Part shown: positions 34,942-42,787 of the stretch, piece by piece | Numbering within the stretch: position 1 is the first letter of the stretch | Layout of the letters: every line of letters starts with the position of its first letter | Assembly: GCF_029167645.1 (NCBI RefSeq) | Contig: NZ_CP119147.1 | Location: 5,908,501-5,972,500, forward strand | Length of the DNA: 64,000 nt | Source of the DNA: Streptomyces sp. AM 2-1-1 | GTDB taxonomy: Bacteria; Actinomycetota; Actinomycetes; Streptomycetales; Streptomycetaceae | Direction: 5' to 3' | Made by a program: the position numbers and the translations under genes | The notes under the pieces: generated by a model | Database searches by the model: none | Told to the model about the DNA's origin: nothing | Seen by the model: only the letters and a program-made list of their open reading frames with translations

Positions 34942-35088
34942 GGAGCGGCGGTCCCGGCCGGCCGCGGGGACCGCGGGCCGGTGGACGCGGGGGCGGACAT
35001 GGGGGTTCCCTTCGGTCGGCAAGGGCAAAGGCAAGGGCGGTGGCAACGGCGGCGACCGGGAAGAGGGCGACCCCCGGCCCCAACGCAG

Positions 35089-35115
35089 AAAGACCCCAGA
35101 TCGACTGGGGTCTTT
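35089..35115 (-). terminator. Terminator of tRNA-Leu
   Basis: AAAGACCCCAG pairs with CTGGGGTCTTT around a short loop, starting just after the tRNA 3' end on the minus strand. The stem ends in TCTTT, a classic rho-independent form. Confidence 0.85.
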
Positions 35116-35118
35116 CGC

Positions 35119-35206
35119 TGGTGTCCGAGGGGGGACTTGAACCCCCACGCCCGATAAAGGGCACTAGCACCTCAAGCTAGCGCGTCTGCCATTCCGCCAC
35201 CCGGAC
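35119..35206 (-). tRNA. tRNA-Leu, anticodon GAG
   Basis: An 88-nt gene with the CCA encoded. The acceptor stem GTCCGGG pairs with CTCGGAC (one G-U). The anticodon arm CTAGC-TTGAGGT-GCTAG presents GAG. The long variable arm (about TGCCC-N4-GGGCG) and the T-arm GGGGGTTCAAGTCCCCC confirm a class II leucine tRNA. It reads CUC and CUU codons, CUC being among the most used Leu codons in this DNA. A strong hairpin terminator follows directly. Confidence 0.97.
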
Positions 35207-35273
35207 AAGGTGTCTGTCGTTCCCGGGGCCGCTGTTCCCGTCCTGTTCCGACGTGGAAAACAATAGCAAACAT

Positions 35274-35326
35274 CCGGGGGTGCTCGATCACCCCCCGGAG
35301 GGCCCCCGGCTCCGGCCCCCGGCTCC
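35274..35326. repeat. Hairpin and tandem 13-bp repeat upstream of the M20 gene
   Basis: A near-perfect inverted repeat (35274-35282 with 35289-35298, one bulge) is followed by two head-to-tail copies of GGCCCCCGGCTCC (35301-35313, 35314-35326) and a partial third. The region lies between the tRNA promoter and the peptidase and is non-coding. Confidence 0.6.
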
Positions 35327-35439
35327 GGCCCCCACCCCGTGTGACGGGAGCGTGTCGTCGTGGGGGACGGCCTTGGGCCGCGCGGGGCGGGCGCGGGAGG
35401 ATGGAGGGGAGCACCACCGTGACAGTGGAAGGAAGCAGT

Positions 35440-36783
35440 GTGAGCGAGAGCAGCGCCTCCCAGGCAGGTCCGTCCGGCAAGGCCGGCAACGCGGAGAACG
35501 AGGTCGTGGACCTCTGCCGTGAGCTGATCCGGATCGACACCAGCAACTACGGGGACCACTCCGGCCCCGGCGAGCGGCTCGCCGCGGAGTACGTCGCGGA
35601 GAAACTCGCCGAGGTCGGGCTGGAACCGCAGATCTTCGAATCGCACAAGGGGCGTGCGTCGACCGTGGCCCGGATCGAGGGCGAGGACCCCTCCCGGCCC
35701 GCGCTGCTCATCCACGGGCACACGGACGTCGTCCCGGCCAACGCGGCCGACTGGACCCACGACCCGTTCTCCGGAGAGATCGCGGACGGCTGCGTCTGGG
35801 GGCGTGGCGCGGTCGACATGAAGGACATGGACGCCATGACGCTGGCGGTCGTCCGCGAGCGGATGCGCAGCGGCCGCAAGCCCCCGCGCGACATCGTGCT
35901 GGCGTTCCTCGCGGACGAGGAGGCCGGCGGCACCTACGGCGCCCGCTACCTCGTCGACAAGCACCCGGGACTCTTCGAGGGTGTCACCGAGGCGATCAGC
36001 GAGGTCGGCGGCTTCTCCCTCACCGTCAACGAGCAGCTGCGCCTCTACCTCGTCGAGACGGCCCAGAAGGGCATGCACTGGATGAAGCTGACCGTGGACG
36101 GCACCGCCGGGCACGGTTCGATGATCCACAAGGACAACGCCATCACGGAACTCTCCGAGGCGGTCGGCCGGCTGGGGCGCCACCAGTTCCCGGTCCGGGT
36201 CACCAAGACCCTGCGCCACTTCCTGGACGAGCTCTCGGACGCCCTGGGCACCGAGCTGGACCCGGAGAACATGGACGAGACGCTCGCCAAGCTGGGCGGC
36301 ATCGCCAAACTCATCGGGGCTTCCCTGCGCAACACCGCCAACCCCACCCAGCTCGGCGCGGGCTACAAGGTCAACGTCATCCCCGGCGAGGCGACCGCCC
36401 ACGTGGACGCCCGTTTCCTGCCGGGGTACGAGGAGGAGTTCCTGGCCGACATCGACCGGATCCTCGGCCCGAACGTGCGGCGCGAGGACGTCCACACGGA
36501 CAAGGCGCTGGAGACGACCTTCGACGGCGCCCTCGTGGACGCCATGCAGAAGGCCCTGGTGGCCGAGGATCCGATCGCGCGGGCCGTGCCGTACATGCTG
36601 TCGGCCGGTACGGACGCCAAGTCCTTCGACGACCTGGGTATCCGGGGATTCGGCTTCGCCCCGCTGAAGCTGCCGCCGGAGCTGGACTTCGCCGGCATGT
36701 TCCACGGCGTGGACGAGCGCGTCCCGGTGGACGGCCTGCAGTTCGGCGTGAGGGTGCTGGACCGTTTCATCGACCACAGCTGA
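35440..36783 (+). CDS. M20-family metallopeptidase (ArgE/DapE type)
   Basis: A 447-residue cytoplasmic zinc hydrolase. Metal ligands and catalytic residues are in LLIHGHTDVVPANA (His, Asp), GAVDMKDMDAM (Asp) and FLADEEAGGTYGARYL (Glu-Glu). The dimerisation lid is the DGTAGHGSM region, and the last His ligand is in MFHGVDERVPVDGL. The GTG at 35440 is preferred because GGAAGGA lies 5 nt upstream; longer frames start inside low-complexity DNA. It resembles dipeptidase/acylase members of the M20 family. The substrate is unknown. It is followed by the chaplin genes, each with its own leader. Confidence 0.9.
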   Translation: MSESSASQAGPSGKAGNAENEVVDLCRELIRIDTSNYGDHSGPGERLAAEYVAEKLAEVGLEPQIFESHKGRASTVARIEGEDPSRPALLIHGHTDVVPANAADWTHDPFSGEIADGCVWGRGAVDMKDMDAMTLAVVRERMRSGRKPPRDIVLAFLADEEAGGTYGARYLVDKHPGLFEGVTEAISEVGGFSLTVNEQLRLYLVETAQKGMHWMKLTVDGTAGHGSMIHKDNAITELSEAVGRLGRHQFPVRVTKTLRHFLDELSDALGTELDPENMDETLAKLGGIAKLIGASLRNTANPTQLGAGYKVNVIPGEATAHVDARFLPGYEEEFLADIDRILGPNVRREDVHTDKALETTFDGALVDAMQKALVAEDPIARAVPYMLSAGTDAKSFDDLGIRGFGFAPLKLPPELDFAGMFHGVDERVPVDGLQFGVRVLDRFIDHS

Positions 36784-36891
36784 GCGAGGGGTGCGCGCCT
36801 CCGGCCGCCTGCCTCGGTACGGCCTATTCGCCCACCTGTTTGCACCTCACTGGAAAGAGTGAAAGGGGGGTTGGGCTCGTAGCCCCCGGAA

Positions 36892-36951
36892 TTCCTCCTC
36901 GTTACAGGTGATGCGGTCCGCGGCTGGGACCGCATTTCCAACGAGGAGGAA
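36892..36951 (+). promoter_or_regulatory. chpH 5'-leader hairpin that can sequester the ribosome binding site
   Basis: TTCCTCCTCGTT (36892-36903) is perfectly complementary to AACGAGGAGGAA (36940-36951), which contains the GAGGAGG ribosome site 3-9 nt before the chpH ATG. Nested inside is a 9-bp hairpin (36911-36919 with 36927-36935). The transcript start is not known; it must lie upstream of 36892 for the structure to form. Confidence 0.65.
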
Positions 36952-36953
36952 CA

Positions 36954-37187
36954 ATGATCAAGAAGATTGCCGCCGCTGCGGCTGTCACCGGCGGACTCGT
37001 ACTCGCGGGCGCCGGCATGGCCGTCGCCGACGCGGGCGCCCAGGGTGCCGCCGTCGGCAGCCCCGGTGTCATCTCGGGCAACGTCATTCAGGTCCCCGTC
37101 CACGTTCCGGTGAACGTGTGCGGCAACACGATCAACGTGATCGGGCTCCTGAACCCGGCCTTCGGCAACACCTGCGTCAACGCGTGA
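36954..37187 (+). CDS. chpH: Short chaplin ChpH
   Basis: A 77-residue secreted amyloid-forming surfactant protein that lowers surface tension and coats aerial hyphae. A Sec signal peptide covers about residues 1-26 (IAAAAAVTGGLVLAGAGMAVADA). The mature chaplin domain has GSPGVISGNVIQVPVHVPVNVCGNTINVIGLLNPAFGNTCVNA, with Cys56 and Cys74 forming the conserved disulphide pair. The length and the two-Cys layout identify a short chaplin; the chpH name rests on synteny beside chpC, from memory. The ribosome site GAGGAGG is strong but can be buried in the leader hairpin. A terminator separates it from chpC. Confidence 0.95.
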   Translation: MIKKIAAAAAVTGGLVLAGAGMAVADAGAQGAAVGSPGVISGNVIQVPVHVPVNVCGNTINVIGLLNPAFGNTCVNA

Positions 37188-37217
37188 CGTCGTGCGTCAA
37201 CCCGTGAGGGTTTGAGC

Positions 37218-37262
37218 CCGGTCGGCCCCGGAGCGCGCGCCATGCGCTCCGGGGCCGACCGG
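37218..37262 (+). terminator. Terminator between chpH and chpC
   Basis: A 19-bp perfect stem (37218-37236 with 37244-37262) and a 7-nt loop. Both chaplins are therefore probably transcribed separately. Confidence 0.85.
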
Positions 37263-37327
37263 CATTCGGCCCTCGCACGGTCGTGTCCGGGGGTATTTCG
37301 GAAGTGCAGAAGGCAGGAAAAGAACCT

Positions 37328-38083
37328 ATGCGACAGGTCACTCGTAAAGGCCTGATCACCATGGCGGCGGCGGGCGGAGTGCTCGCACTCGGTGGGGGCT
37401 ACGCGCACGCCGATTCCGGAGCGGCGGCCGCCGCCACGAATTCCCCGGGCGTGGCATCGGGGAACACCATCCAGATTCCGATCGACGTTCCGGTCAACGT
37501 GTGCGGAAACTCCGTGGACGTCATCGGTCTGCTCAACCCGGCGTTCGGAAACAGCTGCGCGAACGTGTCCCAGGGCGCGTCGGACGGCTCCTCGCACGCC
37601 GGCGCCGGAGACACCTCGGCGCACCAGGGCGGTACGGCCGGCTCCGGGACCGGCAGGCACCGCGCCACCGACTCCCCGAGGGCCACCGGCGGCACCGGCG
37701 CCACCGCGGAATCGGTCGCGCAGGGCTCACCCGGCATCCTCTCCGGCAACAGCGTCCAGGCGCCGGTGGACGTCCCGGTCAACGTCTGCGGCAACTCCGT
37801 GGACGTGGTGGGCCTGCTCAACCCGGTCTTCGGCAACGACTGCGTCAACGACGCCGCCTACGTGCCGCCGCCCGTCGTGCCGGAGGTTCCGCCGGTCACG
37901 CCCGAGGAGCCCGTCGCTCCGCCGGCCCACGAGCCGCCCGCCCCGGAGGTGCACACCCCGCCCGGTGAGCAGCTCGCGGAGACCGGTGCCGGTGACCTCG
38001 GCCTGCTGATCCCGGCCGGCGCGGGCATGCTGCTCGCCGGTGCCGGAGCGGTGTTCTACCGCCGCTCGCAGATCGCGGCGTGA
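37328..38083 (+). CDS. chpC: Long chaplin ChpC, cell-wall anchored
   Basis: A 251-residue long chaplin. The signal peptide is about residues 1-29. Two chaplin domains (about 36-80 with Cys59/Cys77, and 130-174 with Cys154/Cys172) are linked by a Gly/Ser/Thr/His-rich segment. A Pro/Glu-rich wall-spanning region follows, then a sortase signal LAETG at 216-220, a hydrophobic helix and the positive tail YRRSQIAA. Sortase E should attach it to peptidoglycan, where it nucleates short chaplins. The ATG at 37328 is chosen for the signal peptide and AGGCAGGA upstream. Naming follows the chpC-chpH synteny. Confidence 0.95.
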   Translation: MRQVTRKGLITMAAAGGVLALGGGYAHADSGAAAAATNSPGVASGNTIQIPIDVPVNVCGNSVDVIGLLNPAFGNSCANVSQGASDGSSHAGAGDTSAHQGGTAGSGTGRHRATDSPRATGGTGATAESVAQGSPGILSGNSVQAPVDVPVNVCGNSVDVVGLLNPVFGNDCVNDAAYVPPPVVPEVPPVTPEEPVAPPAHEPPAPEVHTPPGEQLAETGAGDLGLLIPAGAGMLLAGAGAVFYRRSQIAA

Positions 38084-38097
38084 TGCTGTGACCTGCG

Positions 38098-38121
38098 GGG
38101 AGGGTCATCCGTGACCCTCCC
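38098..38121 (+). terminator. Terminator after chpC
   Basis: A 10-bp perfect stem (38098-38107 with 38112-38121) with a TCCG tetraloop, 14 nt after the chpC stop. Confidence 0.7.
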
Positions 38122-38316
38122 GGCGGCCCTCGGCACGCCGCGCGCGTCCCTCGCCACGCAGGGGAGGGGGCCGTCCGGACGGGGCCGGGGCGCGCGAGAC
38201 GGCCGCGGTCCGGTCGTCGGGCCGCGGGCCGGACACGCCCGAGCCCTCCCGGCCGGCCGGGTGCCGTGCACGGGGTGGAGGAGCGGGTCCCGCGGTCGCG
38301 GGGCCCGCTCCGTGCG

Positions 38317-38505
38317 TCACCAGGTGGCCCGGAGCTGGCGGATGATCCGTCTCCGCAGCCGCACCCTGCGGCTGCCGTCGTGGCGGAGCGTCAGCCGTTC
38401 CAGCTCCCAGTGCCCGTACTCGGCATGGTCGGTCAGAAGTCGGGCCGCATCCTTGCGGGAGACCCCGCGCGGCACGTACACGTCGACAAATTCGTATTCC
38501 GGCAT
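38317..38505 (-). CDS. DUF5703 small protein
   Basis: A 62-residue basic protein, MPEYEFVDVYVPRGVSRKDAARLLTDHAEYGHWELERLTLRHDGSRRVRLRRRIIRQLRATW. This is the DUF5703 family, widespread in Streptomyces and of unknown function. The N-terminal half is a short beta-helix unit and the C-terminal third is strongly Arg-rich, which may bind nucleic acid or membrane. The ATG at 38505 has no ribosome site; CACAAT lies 7 nt upstream, so it may be leaderless. It is divergent from the next gene with a gap of only 47 bp. Confidence 0.85.
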   Translation of the reverse strand: MPEYEFVDVYVPRGVSRKDAARLLTDHAEYGHWELERLTLRHDGSRRVRLRRRIIRQLRATW

Positions 38506-38539
38506 CGCATCTATTGTGCGGGCAGAGCCCCGGTACGGA

Positions 38540-38545
38540 TAGCGT
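38540..38545 (+). promoter_or_regulatory. -10 hexamer for a leaderless transcript
   Basis: TAGCGT lies 7 nt before the ATG at 38553, with no Shine-Dalgarno sequence. Confidence 0.45.
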
Positions 38546-38552
38546 CTGCCTC

Positions 38553-39242
38553 ATGTCTGATGCTGCGCAGCCCACCGCTGCCGAGGTACGTGCCGCCGCC
38601 GAAGCGGTCAAAGCCGCGATCGACCGTCACCTCGACGCGGTCGAACGCCGTAGCGGGGACGAGGACCCCGCCGTGTACGAAGCGTTCAACGCTCTGGCGG
38701 CCGCCGCCGAGGTCTACGACGAACTCCTCTACGAGCGCCACGACGAGGTCACCCCCTTCGAGATCCCGGGTGCGGACGACTCGCTGCCCCCTTACGCCGG
38801 TCCGGCCGAGCCGGCCGCCCTCAGTGTGCTGATCCGGCGCGATTACGCGGTGGCGGAACCGCAGCGGCTGCTCGCCCAGGCGCAGCGGCTCGCGGACGCC
38901 GACCCGGACGACCTCGACAGCCGCCACGCCGCGGTCGTCGGGGCGAGCGTCCACGCGGCGCTCGGCGTGCTCTTCGGGGAGTACGAGCCCGACGAGATCG
39001 CCTCCCGGCACGAGGAGTTCGGTCTCGAGGAGGGGGACTCCACGCTCTGGGTGGCCGCCGCCGAGGAAGCCGGGGAACCGGGGGAGTGGCTCGGCTCGCC
39101 CTTCGACGACGTGGACCCCGAGCTGGTGGTCTGCCGCTTCGACGTCAGCGCGGTCTTCGACGAGGACCTGGACGACGGGGACGACGAACTGATCGCGGGC
39201 CCCGACGTGGACCTGGACGGCCTCCCGGCGCACGGGGCCTGA
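38553..39242 (+). CDS. Acidic conserved protein of unknown function
   Basis: A 229-residue soluble, strongly acidic protein that I do not recognise beyond conservation in streptomycetes. The N-terminal 60 residues form a helical hairpin (VRAAAEAVKAAIDRHLDAVERRSGDEDPAVYEAFNALAAAAEVYDELLYERHDEVTPFEIPG). The middle is PAALSVLIRRDYAVAEPQRLLAQAQRLADAD. The C-terminus ends in a long Asp/Glu run (FDEDLDDGDDELIAGPDVDLDGL). The ATG at 38553 is leaderless; the frame extends 13 codons upstream without support. No cofactor motif is visible. Confidence 0.8.
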   Translation: MSDAAQPTAAEVRAAAEAVKAAIDRHLDAVERRSGDEDPAVYEAFNALAAAAEVYDELLYERHDEVTPFEIPGADDSLPPYAGPAEPAALSVLIRRDYAVAEPQRLLAQAQRLADADPDDLDSRHAAVVGASVHAALGVLFGEYEPDEIASRHEEFGLEEGDSTLWVAAAEEAGEPGEWLGSPFDDVDPELVVCRFDVSAVFDEDLDDGDDELIAGPDVDLDGLPAHGA

Positions 39243-39269
39243 CGACGCCCTCCGCCCGCTGGGAAGGGT

Positions 39270-39304
39270 CCGGTGGCCCGGTGCACCACGCACCGGGCCA
39301 CCGG
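39270..39304. terminator. Bidirectional hairpin terminator
   Basis: A 15-bp perfect stem (39270-39284 with 39290-39304) and a 5-nt loop, between the acidic protein and the convergent helicase-like gene. Confidence 0.75.
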
Positions 39305-39368
39305 CCTGTCCGGGACCCTCCCGTGAGCCTGAGCCCCGGGGCCCCGGCAGCCCGGCCCTGTGCGGCCC

Positions 39369-41666
39369 TCAGGAGGACGCGCCGGGCGTCGGCAGGGCCT
39401 CCAGCAGGGCACGCAGCCGGGTGGTGCGCTCCTGCGCCGGGATCCCGGCCACCGCCCGGGGCAGCGCCTGGTCCACCCCGTGCACCACGGAGAGATGGCG
39501 CTCGCCGCGGCCGAAGGCGGTGTACACCCACGGCCGGCTGAGCCCCTTCGCCGCGTCGCCGGGGAGCACCACGACCGCGGCCGGCCAGCGCGTCCCCGCG
39601 GCCTGATGGGCGCTGAGCGCCCAGCCGTGCCGGACCTCCGAGACCACCCGGTCCTGCGGTACGACGACGGGAGCGCCCTCGCACTCCAGCCGCAGCCCCT
39701 CGGCATCCGCCGACACGACGACTCCGGACACGGCCCGGCCCGGTGCGGGCACGTGGACCACCAGGTCGCCCGGGTCGAAGCCGCCGAACCGGCCGGGGCC
39801 GGGGTTGAGACGCTCCTTGAGTGCGGCGTTCAGCGCCCGGGTGCCCGCCGAACCGCCGTGGCCCACGGTGATCACCCGGGTCTCCGCCGGCGTGATGCCG
39901 AACGCGCGCGGTACGGAGTCGGCGACCAGCTGCACGGTGCGGTGCACCGCCTCGCCCGCGTCCCGCACCGGAACGATCACCACCTCCTTGCCCGGCGCCC
40001 CGACCTGGTTCAGCTCGCCGATGCCGATGCCGGAGACCAGCTCACCGATGGGCCCCGGGTCGGGCGTGCGGGAGACCACCTGCGGGCAGGCGCGGGCGGC
40101 GAGCACATCGCCGAAGACCCGGCCCGCTCCGGCCGAACCCAGCACCCCGGGGTCACCGCTCAGCGCCAGCCGGGTGCCGTCCGCGAGGGACTCCACCAGG
40201 GCGGCCCCCGTCTCCACGTCCAGCTGCGGGGCGTCCAGCACCACCAGCAGGTCGAGGGCGAGGGCTCCCTCCTCGTCCCGGCCCGGTCCCTCGGCACCGG
40301 AGAGCAGCCCGGCCAGGGTGACGGCCGCGGCGGGGTCCCCCACCGCGGCCGCCAGCCGGCGGCGGCCGTCGGCGCTGTGCGTGGCGCCCAGAGCCCGCAG
40401 ACCCAGCCCGCGGGCGGCCGACAGCAGGGCGGCCGGCTCCGCGCGGGCCGCCTCGCCGCCGGCGTGGACGACGAGTCCCGCCCCGGCGACCGCGCGGATC
40501 AGCTCGGCGGCCGACGGCGAGGGAGCGGCCGAGGCGGCACCGCCCCAGTCGGCGCCCTTCTCGCACGCGTCGGCCAGCCGGCCAAGACCGTCCGCGAGGC
40601 TCTCCTCGGCCAGGGCGTACCGGTCGAGCCCGAGCAGAACGGGACCGGACTCCTCCTCGCCGGATCCCCCGCTGCCGGCGCCCTCGTCGGCGTCCTCCCC
40701 GTCCGCGTACTCCTCCGCGGCGCCGTCCTCGGCGCCGGCCGGGTCCACGCCCTCCTCGAAGAGCAGCGCTACCCCGTCGGCCACGGCGTCGTCGACGGCC
40801 GTCTCCGGGTCGCTCACCCCGTGGCCGGCCAGGGCGGTGCGCACCGTCTCGGCGTCCAGGGCCGTGTGGCCGCGTACGGCGGCCTGTTCCAGCAGCCATC
40901 CCACCAGTGCGGCGGTCCGGCGCCCGTCGTCGGGACCGCACTCCGGTCCCAGCAGGGACCGGGCGAACCCGTCCGCCTGCTCGGGGCGCACCCCGGGGAC
41001 GGCCAGCAGCTGCCAGGGATCGGTCCGCAGTACCCGGGCCGCCCGCTCGCCCAGAATCCGGACGGCCCCGGACGCGAGGGCCGCGGGGGCGCCCGCCCCG
41101 GCCAGTACCTCCCGCACCGCTTCCACGGCCTCCTCGGGCGCCTCCTGCGGCGCCGGAGCGGCGAGGGCGGAGGGCTGGGGCGGGCGGGGGCGGTCGGGCG
41201 CGGGGGCGGCCGGTCGCGGCGCGGGGGCGGTGCCCGCGCCGTAGAACGCGGAGGCGGTCTTCTCGCCGCTCTCCACCGCCCGGACCGCGGCGAGCAGGTC
41301 GGCGGCCGTGCCGCTCAGCCCCGTCCCCGCGGCGATCGGACCTTCCTTCCCGGCCTTCCGCTGCTCGATGCGCCGGCGCAGCTCACGCTGGGCGGCGAGC
41401 TCGGCCTGCGCCTCCGAGACGGCGGGGGCGTCCCCGGCGTCAGCGGTGCCGGTGGCGTCGGCGGTCTCGCCGTCCCCGCTCTCCTTGTCCCCGGGCTCCT
41501 CGTCCGACGACTCCCCGGGTGTGGCCGCCGCGTCACCGGAACCCACGGATCCGGTGTCCTCGGGCAGGGCCGAGCGGTCTTCCGCGGGCTCCTGTGGGCG
41601 GTCCTCGGGGTCCGCGGGGTCCTGGGCGGGGCGGCCCGGCGAGTCCCCTCGGGAAAGCGCAGTCAC
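39369..41666 (-). CDS. RecD2-like helicase-fold protein with degenerate motifs (probable pseudo-helicase)
   Basis: A 765-residue protein whose C-terminal 580 residues follow the layout of RecD2 helicases: helix-hairpin-helix region about 175-240, then motor domains. The catalytic motifs are missing. The P-loop position (about 396-412) reads AGLVVHAGGEAARAEP instead of GGPGTGKT. The DExx motif is VVLDAPQLD (472-483). Motif III remains as LALSGDPGVLGSAGAG (500-515). The ALNAALKERLNPG block (611-623) and WVYTAFGRGERHLSVVHG (713-730) keep the fold but lose the key Thr/Arg pattern. The first ~170 residues are acidic, then Ala/Pro-rich and disordered. The GTG start overlaps the aldo/keto reductase stop. 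It probably binds DNA or a partner without ATPase activity. Confidence 0.8.
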   Translation of the reverse strand: MTALSRGDSPGRPAQDPADPEDRPQEPAEDRSALPEDTGSVGSGDAAATPGESSDEEPGDKESGDGETADATGTADAGDAPAVSEAQAELAAQRELRRRIEQRKAGKEGPIAAGTGLSGTAADLLAAVRAVESGEKTASAFYGAGTAPAPRPAAPAPDRPRPPQPSALAAPAPQEAPEEAVEAVREVLAGAGAPAALASGAVRILGERAARVLRTDPWQLLAVPGVRPEQADGFARSLLGPECGPDDGRRTAALVGWLLEQAAVRGHTALDAETVRTALAGHGVSDPETAVDDAVADGVALLFEEGVDPAGAEDGAAEEYADGEDADEGAGSGGSGEEESGPVLLGLDRYALAEESLADGLGRLADACEKGADWGGAASAAPSPSAAELIRAVAGAGLVVHAGGEAARAEPAALLSAARGLGLRALGATHSADGRRRLAAAVGDPAAAVTLAGLLSGAEGPGRDEEGALALDLLVVLDAPQLDVETGAALVESLADGTRLALSGDPGVLGSAGAGRVFGDVLAARACPQVVSRTPDPGPIGELVSGIGIGELNQVGAPGKEVVIVPVRDAGEAVHRTVQLVADSVPRAFGITPAETRVITVGHGGSAGTRALNAALKERLNPGPGRFGGFDPGDLVVHVPAPGRAVSGVVVSADAEGLRLECEGAPVVVPQDRVVSEVRHGWALSAHQAAGTRWPAAVVVLPGDAAKGLSRPWVYTAFGRGERHLSVVHGVDQALPRAVAGIPAQERTTRLRALLEALPTPGASS

Positions 41667-42646
41667 AGCGTGCTCCAGTCCTGGTCGGGATAGCGGTGCA
41701 CGGGCGCCGACACGTCGTCGAGCGCCTGGCAGATCTCGTCAGGAAGCGTAAGCGCCTCCACCGACAGGGCCTCGGTGAGCTGCTGCGCGTTGCGCGCGCC
41801 GATGACGGGGGCGGCCACTCCCGGCCGGTCGCGCACCCAGGCGAGCGCGACCCGCAACGGGGTGGTGGCCAGCCCGTCCGCCGCGGTGGCGACCGCCTCG
41901 ACGATGCGGCCGGCCGCGTCGTCGAGATACGGCTCCACGAACGGCGCCAGCTGCTCGGAGGCCCCACGCGAACCGGACGGCGTGCCCGAGCGGTACTTGC
42001 CGGTCAGGACCCCGCGCCCCAGCGGGGACGAGGGCAGCAGCCCCACCCCGAGGTCGAGCGCGGCGGGCAGCACCTCGCGCTCCACGCCGCGCTGGAGCAG
42101 GGAGTACTCCATCTGCGTACTCGCCAGCCGGGTGCGGACCCCGGGGGCCGCCAGCTGCCAGGTCGCCGCCTTGGCCAGCTGCCAGCCGCAGAAGTTGGAC
42201 ACTCCGGCGTACCGCACCCGGCCGGAGGAGACCGCCAGGTCGAGCGTCTGGAGCGTCTCCTCCAGCGGAGTCACCGGATCGAAGGCGTGCACCTGCCACA
42301 GATCGACGTACTCCGTGCCCAGCCGCTCCAGCGACGCGTCCAGCGCGGCGAGCAGATGTCCGCGCGAGCCGTTGAACCTGCGGTACGGATCGCGCACGCT
42401 GCCCGCCTTGGTGGCCACCACGAGGTCCTCCCGGGGTACCAGCCCGCCCAGGAGCCGCCCGAGCATGTACTCCGCCTCCCCGCCCCCGTAGGCGTCGGCG
42501 GTGTCGACCAGAGTGCCGCCCGCGTCCCAGAAGGTCTTCAGCTGGTCGGCTGCGTCGTGCTCGTCGGTGTCCCGGCCCCAGGTGAGGGTGCCGAGCCCGA
42601 TCCGGGACACACGGAGGCCGGTACGGCCGAGATGCCTCTGCTCCAT
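41663..42646 (-). CDS. Aldo/keto reductase
   Basis: A 327-residue NADPH-dependent AKR with a TIM barrel. The catalytic tetrad is Asp in LVDTADAYGGGEAE, Tyr in the same block, Lys in VVATKAG and His in LWQVHAFDP. The cofactor-binding end is SPLGRGVLTGKYRSG ... VAAPVIGARNAQQLTEAL. It resembles the YghZ/PdxI-like group. ATG 42646 is preferred; TACTCT lies 8 nt upstream with no ribosome site, so it is probably leaderless. It is first in an operon with the helicase-like gene (4-nt overlap). Confidence 0.9.
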   Translation of the reverse strand: MEQRHLGRTGLRVSRIGLGTLTWGRDTDEHDAADQLKTFWDAGGTLVDTADAYGGGEAEYMLGRLLGGLVPREDLVVATKAGSVRDPYRRFNGSRGHLLAALDASLERLGTEYVDLWQVHAFDPVTPLEETLQTLDLAVSSGRVRYAGVSNFCGWQLAKAATWQLAAPGVRTRLASTQMEYSLLQRGVEREVLPAALDLGVGLLPSSPLGRGVLTGKYRSGTPSGSRGASEQLAPFVEPYLDDAAGRIVEAVATAADGLATTPLRVALAWVRDRPGVAAPVIGARNAQQLTEALSVEALTLPDEICQALDDVSAPVHRYPDQDWSTL

Positions 42647-42762
42647 GGGCGCTGAGAGTACTGTCCGGGCCCACGCGGCGGGGAAGCCTGTGGACAACCG
42701 CACGGCCGCCCCGGCCCTCCCGGACGGCGCCCCGCCGCGCTAGAGTCCGGCGGACAGGGACG

Positions 42763-42776
42763 TTACTGATCAGTAA
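42763..42776. promoter_or_regulatory. Perfect 14-bp palindrome, TetR-type operator
   Basis: TTACTGATCAGTAA lies 11 bp before the LLM oxidoreductase ATG, between it and the divergent aldo/keto reductase. Perfect symmetry and position suggest a repressor site. No TetR gene is nearby. Confidence 0.6.
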
Positions 42777-42787
42777 GGGGAGTGGAT

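Noticed and set aside
35207..35240. Second tRNA next to tRNA-Leu
   Set aside because: No further cloverleaf or T-arm GGTTCAA-type sequence could be found on either strand in the gap.
37283..37327. Fifteen-codon N-terminal extension of chpC from position 37283
   Set aside because: The extension lacks a ribosome site and would place charged residues before the signal peptide. The ATG at 37328 gives a normal Sec signal.
39369..41666. Active RecD-like DNA helicase
   Set aside because: No Walker A lysine, no DE pair in motif II and a degraded motif VI, so catalytic activity is not supported.
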